The position numbers and the translations under genes were made by a program. 39,325 nucleotides of DNA from NCBI GenBank assembly GCA_947177175.1, contig CAMWTK010000021.1:1-39325 (forward strand), written 5' to 3'. Every line of letters begins with the position of its first letter. Position 1 is the first letter of the stretch. Below, one piece after another: positions 33,259 through 39,325 of the stretch. The stretch is from an uncultured Treponema sp. GTDB taxonomy: Bacteria > Spirochaetota > Spirochaetia > Treponematales > Treponemataceae. The notes beneath the pieces are model-generated. The model had not been told where the DNA came from, did no database searches, and saw only the letters and a program-made list of their open reading frames with translations.

Positions 33259-36200
33259 TTACTTCTTTTTGCTCGTCGCTTCTTTTTTGGTTGCCGGCTT
33301 CGCGCCTTTCGTCTTTGCCGTTTCAGCCGATTTTTTCGTCGTTGTTTTTTTCGGCTTTGTGGCTTTGACCTTTGGCGCGAACGGTTTCACAAAGTCGTCG
33401 GCATGATAGTTCGCCTTGTCCTTTGCTTTGGCAAGCGTCTTGTAGAGCGCGAGCAGTTTTTGCTGCTTTTCTTTCGCGCTCGACAGCAACGGCAGGGCGA
33501 CCGCAAAGAACAGGCTGGAATCGCTCAGTTCCTTGTTGAACCACTGCACGTTGTCGAACCAATGCGTTTCGGTCAGCAGCCAGGCGTCCTTACCGTGGAC
33601 GAGCCGTTCTGCCAGCAGGTACGCGGCATCTTTTTCGGTCTGTTTGCCCGAAAGCGTCGGCTGTTTTTCGGCGGCAAGGGCGAACATCCGGCCGTAGCAG
33701 TTCCGCAGTCCGGCAGAATCCGCGCCCGCCTCCTGCAAGAATTCATGCAGCTTGCGGTCGAATGCCCAAGTGCGCGCAAATCCCGCTTCGGCAATGTCCC
33801 GCACGAGCGCGTAGCCAAGCAAAAGCACGATGCCTTCGTTGTGGGCGCGCGCGCCGTTGAAGATAAAGCCTGCCGCGTCGGTCGCCTTGGCAAGCGACGC
33901 ATACAACGCCGCTGTTTCCGCCTCCGCAAGCGGATTGGTCAGTTTTGGCACTGCCTTGACGATTGCCGCCAGTCCTTTTTTGTATGCGGCAAGCTGTTTT
34001 TCGGCGGACGGCAGTTTTTTCGCTTTTTTCAGGCCGACCTGCTCGCGTCCGGCAAAGGCAATCGCGATTTCGTAGAAACGGATCGCGTTTTCTTCGACCG
34101 AATGCAGGATTGCCGCCGCAGTCGGTGCCTTGATGCCCTGCGCCTTGCGTTCTTTTGCCGTAAGCAGGAGCGCATGAGCCTGCGCGACCAATTCCGGCGA
34201 GATGACCGCCTTGAAGGCCTCGTACAACTCGCGGTAATGGTATTCCTGCCAGGCAATTTCCATGTCGGGCGTACCGCGTCCGTTCAGGAACGCGCAGAGC
34301 GTACTCCATTTGCCTTCGGCATCGTCTTTTTCCTGCCGGATATTCCAAAAAACCTGGCTTTCAAAGCCGTTCAGCATGGTGTACATTCCGTGGTCGATGA
34401 TGTCGTTGTTCCGGCGGATGTACCACAGCCCCGACCGCTGTTCCTGGAAAATCATAAAATAATCGTCGCCGCGTTTCAGGCGCAGCCCTTCGCCGAGCGT
34501 GCGGGTCACCTGTTTTTTGTCGTCCTCGCCGCTTCCCGTCTTGACGGCGTACGGACAGGACACGTTAATCCAGCCGTCAGCGCGGCTGTAGGCGTTATTA
34601 TAGAAGACGACGGCATATTCGTCGCCCGCGCGGTTTGAGTAGGCGAACACGTTTTCGTTCACTGAGCCGTTCGACCACACGTCGTAGAACAGGAAGTCCT
34701 CCACGCCCGCAAACAGGTAGCGTTTTTTGATGAGCGGGAAAATATCGTGCCAGTGGCGGTCAAGCAGGTACTGGTCGGGCTGCTCGTCGCGGTAGGCGCG
34801 CATATATTCCATGCCGTATTTTTCTTCAAATCCTTCGATCTGCCCGTGCCCGAACATCGGCAAGCCCGGCATGGTGACCATGAGCGTACACACGCCAAAA
34901 TATTTGTCGCCCTTGCCAAACTGGGCGACCGCCGTCTCCTCGTCGGGATTGTTCATGAAATTCACGTAGCGTTTGAGAATCTGCGGGTCGAACGTAATCG
35001 TGTTCTGCACCGTCTGCCGGTATTTGGCGTTCTCTTCTTTTTTGAGCATATTCATGAACGCGCTGTTGTAGACGCGGTGCATACCGAGCGTGCGCGTAAA
35101 ATAGCCTTCCATCATCCAGAACGCCTCGGCGAGCAGCAGCGTGTCGGGCACTTCCTGCGCCACCCGATCCACCACGTCGCGCCAGAATTCGGTGGGGATT
35201 GCCTGCTCGAACGCTTCGGGCGTGAGCGCGTACTCGCCGCGCGTCGCAATGTCGCCGCCATGCCCCGGCTCGGGATACCACAGGCGGCGGATATGCTTCT
35301 TTGCCAGCACCATCGCTGCGTCAAAACGGATAATCGGGAAGTTGCGCGCCACGTGCAGGATTTCCTGCATGACCTCCTCGCGCGCCACCGGATTCAGAAA
35401 GTCAATCTGTGCGGTATCGTTCCAGGGCATACCCGTACCGTCGTTTCCGTGGTAAATGTAGCGCGTGTCGCCCGTCGCGGTATCTACCCGCTTGAACACG
35501 ACCGCGCAGTCCGACTTGGAATAATAATGGTCTTCAAGATAGACTGCCACGCGCCCGTCGTTGCTCAAATTCGGCCCGTTGAACGTGTACTGCGGATACG
35601 GATTGTCGCGCCGCTGCACGAACACGTCGGGCTTTTCCACCACCCATTTTGCGTCCATGCCCGTGTGATTGGGAACCATATCGCTCGCAAGGCGGATGCC
35701 GCGCTGCCACAGGCGTGTGCGCAAATTTGCCAATGCGTCCCAGCCGCCCAGATTGTCCGCGATCTCATAGTCGTGCAGGCTGTACGCGCTCGCGGCGGCT
35801 TCGGGATTGCCGCAAATCTGCTTGATCCGCTTGCTCGCGTCGCTGCGCTGCCACAGCCCAATCAGCCACAGCCCCGTAAAGCCTTGGTCGCGCAATATGT
35901 CCAGCTCTTCGTCGGGAATCTGGTCGAGCCGCGTGATGTCGCGGTGGTATTTTTTGGAAAGCTGGAACAGCCAGACGAGCACCGTCTTTGCCATCAGCAC
36001 GACATTCGGCATCCAATCCTTGTCGGGGCTGAACCGTTCGTATTCTTTCTGCAAATAATCGTAGTTCGCCACGGGAATGTCCGCGTCGCCGCCGTTCGTG
36101 GGATGCCACATCGGCTTGCCCTCTTCGCGCAGAACGTCCAGCCCCATCAGCAGGCGGCGCAGCCAGTCGCCGAGCAAATCCGCCCAGTATTTCTGCACGT

Positions 36201-36897
36201 ATTCCAGCTGCTTATAGATGTCGGTCGGCGCAAAATTGACCGGCTCTTTCAGAAAATGAATCAGGTCGTTGTTGAACGCGCCCCAGTACGGCAGTTTTTT
36301 GAAGAATGCCGCCGTATGCTTCCAAGTCTGCGCATAGAGCGGATTTTTTTTCAGTTTTTTGTCGTCAAAAAGCACGAAAAACGGCTTGAACGCGGGGTCT
36401 TCGTTCGCAAGGTGGAGCATCATCAGCTCCTCGAACGCCGCCTCGCGGTTGGTGCGCTCGCGCCCCGCGCCCACATCGAACGCCGTCTGCGCAAGATAAT
36501 CCTCCGCCGTGATTTTTCCCTGATAGACTTCCGTCGGCGGAAATTCGGCGGTAAAGTCGAGCAGCAGCCGGTCAATGGCTTCCCTGCCGAACCGCCCGTC
36601 CAAATCCGCCATCAGTTCGGTCATGGTATTGGGGTATTTCGTCTTGCGGTACATCATGGCGGCAAAATGGAAAATCTCGTCCAGCAGCCCCATGGCATTG
36701 AGCGTACCGGCAGAAATACGCCGGCTGTCCGGCGCACCGTTTTTTTGCAGGTAATCGTTCAGCTTGACGGCAAACGCGCGCACGGCTTTCAAATCCGCCA
36801 GAATGACGTTGCCCGTGGACGCATAGAGCCGCGCCGGAAAATCACAGGCATCACGGATTGCTTTTGCGATATGAAATTCATTATAGGATACTTGCAT
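33259..36897 (-). CDS. Large GH13 alpha-amylase-family protein with lysine-rich C-terminal tail
   Basis: The 1212 aa have a helical N-terminal region of about 330 residues with no family I recognise, a GH13 barrel, and a long C-terminal part. GH13 regions are SDMVPNHTG (near 400), IIRFDAAMVL with the nucleophile aspartate (near 525), LLLAEAFWMM with the acid/base glutamate (near 590), and FMNNPDEET (near 647). In the last the usual NNHD has lost its histidine to proline. There is no signal peptide, so it acts on intracellular glucan. The last 35 or so residues are almost a histone-like tail (KATKPKKTTTKKSAETAKTK). I chose ATG 36897 with AGAGGAG upstream; the frame stays open for 88 more codons, but these run through repeat-like DNA. 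The gene lies downstream of malQ. Confidence 0.85.
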   Translation of the reverse strand: MQVSYNEFHIAKAIRDACDFPARLYASTGNVILADLKAVRAFAVKLNDYLQKNGAPDSRRISAGTLNAMGLLDEIFHFAAMMYRKTKYPNTMTELMADLDGRFGREAIDRLLLDFTAEFPPTEVYQGKITAEDYLAQTAFDVGAGRERTNREAAFEELMMLHLANEDPAFKPFFVLFDDKKLKKNPLYAQTWKHTAAFFKKLPYWGAFNNDLIHFLKEPVNFAPTDIYKQLEYVQKYWADLLGDWLRRLLMGLDVLREEGKPMWHPTNGGDADIPVANYDYLQKEYERFSPDKDWMPNVVLMAKTVLVWLFQLSKKYHRDITRLDQIPDEELDILRDQGFTGLWLIGLWQRSDASKRIKQICGNPEAAASAYSLHDYEIADNLGGWDALANLRTRLWQRGIRLASDMVPNHTGMDAKWVVEKPDVFVQRRDNPYPQYTFNGPNLSNDGRVAVYLEDHYYSKSDCAVVFKRVDTATGDTRYIYHGNDGTGMPWNDTAQIDFLNPVAREEVMQEILHVARNFPIIRFDAAMVLAKKHIRRLWYPEPGHGGDIATRGEYALTPEAFEQAIPTEFWRDVVDRVAQEVPDTLLLAEAFWMMEGYFTRTLGMHRVYNSAFMNMLKKEENAKYRQTVQNTITFDPQILKRYVNFMNNPDEETAVAQFGKGDKYFGVCTLMVTMPGLPMFGHGQIEGFEEKYGMEYMRAYRDEQPDQYLLDRHWHDIFPLIKKRYLFAGVEDFLFYDVWSNGSVNENVFAYSNRAGDEYAVVFYNNAYSRADGWINVSCPYAVKTGSGEDDKKQVTRTLGEGLRLKRGDDYFMIFQEQRSGLWYIRRNNDIIDHGMYTMLNGFESQVFWNIRQEKDDAEGKWSTLCAFLNGRGTPDMEIAWQEYHYRELYEAFKAVISPELVAQAHALLLTAKERKAQGIKAPTAAAILHSVEENAIRFYEIAIAFAGREQVGLKKAKKLPSAEKQLAAYKKGLAAIVKAVPKLTNPLAEAETAALYASLAKATDAAGFIFNGARAHNEGIVLLLGYALVRDIAEAGFARTWAFDRKLHEFLQEAGADSAGLRNCYGRMFALAAEKQPTLSGKQTEKDAAYLLAERLVHGKDAWLLTETHWFDNVQWFNKELSDSSLFFAVALPLLSSAKEKQQKLLALYKTLAKAKDKANYHADDFVKPFAPKVKATKPKKTTTKKSAETAKTKGAKPATKKEATSKKK

Positions 36898-36942
36898 GAC
36901 GACTCCTCTATGCGCCCGCCGTTCGCGGCTTCGCGTCTTTTC

Positions 36943-36951
36943 ATTATAGCA
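36943..36951 (-). promoter_or_regulatory. Extended -10 promoter of the GH13 gene
   Basis: The minus strand reads TGCTATAAT, an extended -10 (TGnTATAAT), 46 bp before the start codon. CCAAAA occupies roughly the -35 position and belongs to a block shared with the malQ promoter. Confidence 0.7.
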
Positions 36952-36960
36952 CGGAACGCC

Positions 36961-37007
36961 CGGTTTTGGAAAAAAATTGGAAAAAAATATGTAAGAATTT
37001 TCGGGCG
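36961..37007 (-). promoter_or_regulatory. Conserved block upstream of the GH13 promoter
   Basis: Read on the minus strand: CGCCCGAAAATTCTTACATA, T/C runs, then CCAAAACC. The same order appears at 39291-39325 upstream of malQ. In both, CCAAAA ends 15-16 bp before the -10. A shared regulator site or a common intergenic repeat would both fit. Confidence 0.6.
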
Positions 37008-37190
37008 TGCCCGCCGCAAGCGTCGGTCGGGCTTTGCGCGCTTCCGCTCCCGCTCCATACCGCTCCGCGGTACGCCTACGGCGGCGCTCCAATCCCTCAC
37101 GCATTGCACCTGCCCCTACAAAATTCACCCCGCAGAACGCCTCACCGCTCCCGCTCGGCACAATTCTGCCGCAAGAAACTATCCGCGCTC
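37008..37190. repeat. G+C-rich intergenic element between malQ and the GH13 gene
   Basis: About 180 bp without a credible gene, full of short GC-rich inverted words (CGGGCGTGCCCG at its left end, CCGCTCCGCGGTACG, CTACGGCGGCGCTCC) and CGCTCCCGCTC-like repeats. It resembles intergenic repeat elements seen in many copies in other genomes. Whether it recurs here cannot be seen, except that the last bases of the window (GGGCG at 39321) may be the start of another copy. Confidence 0.4.
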
Positions 37191-39263
37191 CTACGGTGTC
37201 TGTGGCTCGCCCCGCCGGTCGTGCGACTGCGCTATCGCCTTGATGCGCCGTGCCAGCGATTTGTCTTTGGCGAGCGTCTCCACCGTCACGCTCATGCGGT
37301 ATGTCCAGTTGAACGGCGACACCGTTCCCGGCACGTTGACGCGCTCGTTCGCCGGGTCAGCCTGCCAGTAGGCATCGTCCAGCGCGAGCCAGTCCTGCAA
37401 CGGATTGATGAGCCACGCCCCTGCCGTCCGCGCCGCCGTCTCCAGCACGAATGCCGCTGCCGCCGGGGAAAACTCCTTGTCGGATTGCACCGGGGCTTCC
37501 GCGCCGTCATCTGTGGCCGAATCCGGCTTGGGGGCGAACGATTTTTCAAACGCGCGCACGGAGTCGCGCTCCTCGTCCCACCACTGCCGCACGGTCGAGC
37601 TGTCATGCCCGCTAGTCGTCGTCACGCCGAGCGGGCAATAGTCCTCAAACGGAATGTACGGCTGACCGTCCGCGCCCCAGTCGCGCGTCCAGCGCACCAC
37701 GTTCAGGTGCAGGATGCCGTATTTTTCCATGACCGGCGCGAGGCACGCCAGCCCCACGCCCAGATCTTCGCCGCAGGGAATCATGGTCGTGCTGGGGATG
37801 AGCGCGCCAAAAATCTGCTCCGCCTGCGCCTGCCAGCGGCGTTCGTTTTTTGCGTTGAGCGCGGCAAAGAGCGCATTCAGGCGGGATTTTTCGTCGTCGT
37901 TCAGGCTGCGCCATGCCTGCGTTCCGGGGTACTGCCACAGCGGCACGAATGCGTCCTTTTTGACCGCAACAAGCGCGCGGTTTTTGAGCCAACGGGCTAG
38001 CACACGCTTTATCTCGCCCTGCGCACGGTCATTGGCAGTCGTGCGGATCACCGTGCGGAAAATATCCTGCGCCGACGTGATGTCGTCCTTGAACCGCCAT
38101 AAATCTTCGTTGCCGATACGGTCGCAGAACTGCGCCATAACGGCGGCGGCCTCCTCGTCCGTCGGCACGAACGTGCGCACGGCATCCGTCGGGATATGCG
38201 GCTCGGAAAGCCAGCGCAGGCGGTCGGCATCAAAGCCCGCCATGAGGATTTCTGTGCGGCTCAAAGTCGCGCACGGCTCGGCATGACCGAGTTCCGCCGT
38301 GTCCTCGCCCTCAGGCACTGCCCAAATGCGGAAAAAGCCCAGGATATGGTCGAGCCGGTACGCGCCGTAAAAACGCTCCGCCGTCTTGAGGCGCAGTTTC
38401 CACCAGGCAAAACCGTCCGCCGCGTGGCACTTCCAGTCATACGTGGGGAATCCCCAGTTCTGCCCCGAAGGATTCGACCCGTCGGGCGGCGATCCGGCGC
38501 GCAGTTTCTGATTGAACAAATCGGGCCGGCTCCAGGCATCGCACGAATCGTCGTTGATCAGAATGGGCAGGTCGCCCTTCAAAATAATGCCCGCCGCACG
38601 CACCGCGTCCGCCGCCGCCACAAACTGCCGGTGCGCGACGTACTGCTCCCAGGCAAAAAAATACAGCTCATCGTGCAAGTCATCGTCGTTCCAGCGGCGT
38701 TCTATCTCTTCCGGCGTAATTTTGCGGTCTTTTTTGCCCCAGCCTTTCCAGGTGGACTGCATATAGGCGTTCTTGAGCGACTTGTACACGCAGTACGCGG
38801 GCAGCCACGACTGACCGTCAACCCAGGCGTGGAACGCCGCGTCATCATTAAGCGTGAGCGAAGCAAAGCGGTACAGAATCTCAAGCAGATAATGCTTGTC
38901 CGCGGTAAGCCCCGCATAGTCAAACCGAACCGCGTCCTTGTGCTTTTTGACGAACGCATCGTACAGGGCGGTAAAATTGGCGTTGCGCCCGTACAAGTCG
39001 GAGAACGTATCGACCTGCGGAATCGAAATGTACAGCGGATGCAGGGCAAACGCGCTCAGGCTGCTGTACGGTGAACTCTGCGTTCCCGTGTCCAGAACGG
39101 GCAGCAGCTGAATCACGCCCAGCCCCGCCTGCCGCGCCCAGTCCGCAAACGGCACGAGCGAGCAGAATTCCCCTACCGCCGGCGACTGCTCCGTCCGCAA
39201 AGCCCCCAACGGCACGGCAACCCCTGAGAGACGGCTCAATGTTCGTATGCGCTCATTTTCCAT
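37191..39263 (-). CDS. malQ: 4-alpha-glucanotransferase (amylomaltase, GH77)
   Basis: MalQ moves maltooligosaccharide units between glucan chains in the cytoplasm. The 690 aa begin RIRTLSRLSGVAVPLGALRT, the usual GH77 N-terminus. The active site shows the nucleophile in YGAYRLDHILGFFRIW, the acid/base glutamate in IPCGEDLGV, and the transition-state aspartate in TTTSGHDSSTVRQWW. Length and insertions resemble the longer MalQ/DPE2-like enzymes. The start is ATG 39263; another ATG at 39269 lies closer to the -10 than a transcript start allows. Because TATAAT ends only 8 bp before ATG 39263, the mRNA may be leaderless. The GH13 gene follows in the same direction with its own matching promoter. 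Confidence 0.93.
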   Translation of the reverse strand: MENERIRTLSRLSGVAVPLGALRTEQSPAVGEFCSLVPFADWARQAGLGVIQLLPVLDTGTQSSPYSSLSAFALHPLYISIPQVDTFSDLYGRNANFTALYDAFVKKHKDAVRFDYAGLTADKHYLLEILYRFASLTLNDDAAFHAWVDGQSWLPAYCVYKSLKNAYMQSTWKGWGKKDRKITPEEIERRWNDDDLHDELYFFAWEQYVAHRQFVAAADAVRAAGIILKGDLPILINDDSCDAWSRPDLFNQKLRAGSPPDGSNPSGQNWGFPTYDWKCHAADGFAWWKLRLKTAERFYGAYRLDHILGFFRIWAVPEGEDTAELGHAEPCATLSRTEILMAGFDADRLRWLSEPHIPTDAVRTFVPTDEEAAAVMAQFCDRIGNEDLWRFKDDITSAQDIFRTVIRTTANDRAQGEIKRVLARWLKNRALVAVKKDAFVPLWQYPGTQAWRSLNDDEKSRLNALFAALNAKNERRWQAQAEQIFGALIPSTTMIPCGEDLGVGLACLAPVMEKYGILHLNVVRWTRDWGADGQPYIPFEDYCPLGVTTTSGHDSSTVRQWWDEERDSVRAFEKSFAPKPDSATDDGAEAPVQSDKEFSPAAAAFVLETAARTAGAWLINPLQDWLALDDAYWQADPANERVNVPGTVSPFNWTYRMSVTVETLAKDKSLARRIKAIAQSHDRRGEPQTP

Positions 39264-39271
39264 GACCATTC

Positions 39272-39280
39272 ATTATACCA
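39272..39280 (-). promoter_or_regulatory. Extended -10 promoter of malQ
   Basis: The minus strand reads TGGTATAAT. The first possible transcript base at normal spacing is the A of ATG 39263. Confidence 0.7.
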
Positions 39281-39290
39281 TAAGACCACG

Positions 39291-39325
39291 GGATTTTGGG
39301 AAAGAATATGCAGGAATTTTGGGCG
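39291..39325 (-). promoter_or_regulatory. Conserved block upstream of the malQ promoter (cut by the window end)
   Basis: Minus strand: CGCCCAAAATTCCTGCATAT, then TCTTTCCCAAAATCC. It matches the block upstream of the GH13 gene with the same spacing to the -10. Confidence 0.6.

Noticed and set aside
36898..37161. 88-residue N-terminal extension of the GH13 protein
   Set aside because: It runs through the promoter and a G+C-rich repeat region. ATG 36897 has a good AGAGGAG site.

Overview
The window looks like chromosome of a gut or oral spirochaete, most likely a Treponema-type organism. This rests on the gene content (type III glutamine synthetase, a DUF3943 outer-membrane-like protein, a GHL15 lipoprotein with a permissive lipobox, a large GH13 protein beside a GH77 enzyme) and on G+C-rich coding DNA. 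The phylum is inferred from gene style; no rRNA is present.

Layout. (1) 1-6.9 kb is a lower-G+C defence island: the 3' end of a type I restriction HsdR gene, a Fic protein with a C-terminal winged helix, a very A+T-rich membrane-anchored KAP-like ATPase lying between a PIN-toxin remnant and a serine-recombinase remnant, and an RloA/RloB (AAA15 + TOPRIM) pair. (2) 7.0-8.9 kb holds kduI (uronate catabolism) and a YegS/DagK-like lipid kinase. (3) 9.0-13.3 kb is a nitrogen-assimilation block: glnN (GSIII) and an ammonium channel fused to a PII protein. (4) 13.3-19.7 kb carries radA, a 13-unit array of about 41-bp palindromic repeats, a NusG_II-domain protein, a GHL15 lipoprotein and mnmE. (5) 20.0-24.5 kb is a tight apparent operon: glmS, a GDSL (rhamnogalacturonan acetylesterase-like) gene, a glutamine-synthetase-like gene with several catalytic residues replaced, and an ANTAR RNA-binding regulator with a degenerate receiver. 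(6) 24.6-27.3 kb: a 23-bp tandem repeat, an exported ankyrin protein, asnB, and a tRNA with anticodon CAT. (7) 27.3-33.2 kb: REC-GGDEF-EAL protein, Hpt protein, DUF3943, DUF2156 and threonine synthase. (8) 33.2-39.3 kb: two minus-strand alpha-glucan genes, a GH13 protein with a lysine-rich tail and a 4-alpha-glucanotransferase, with matching promoter regions.

The most interesting system is a nitrogen regulon that can be read from the sequence. Transcript leaders upstream of glnN, amt-PII and asnB each contain a small hairpin with a hexanucleotide loop of consensus AA(A/U)GG(C/U) closed by C-G. In each case its loop and 3' arm form the 5' arm of a strong intrinsic terminator. A-1 and G-4 in a hexaloop are the hallmark of ANTAR targets. 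The same window encodes an ANTAR protein whose receiver lacks the acidic pocket, directly downstream of a GSI-fold protein that has lost metal- and ATP-binding residues. I infer that the pseudo-glutamine synthetase senses nitrogen status and controls the ANTAR antiterminator. Each leader shows only one hexaloop hairpin, whereas canonical ANTAR targets have two.
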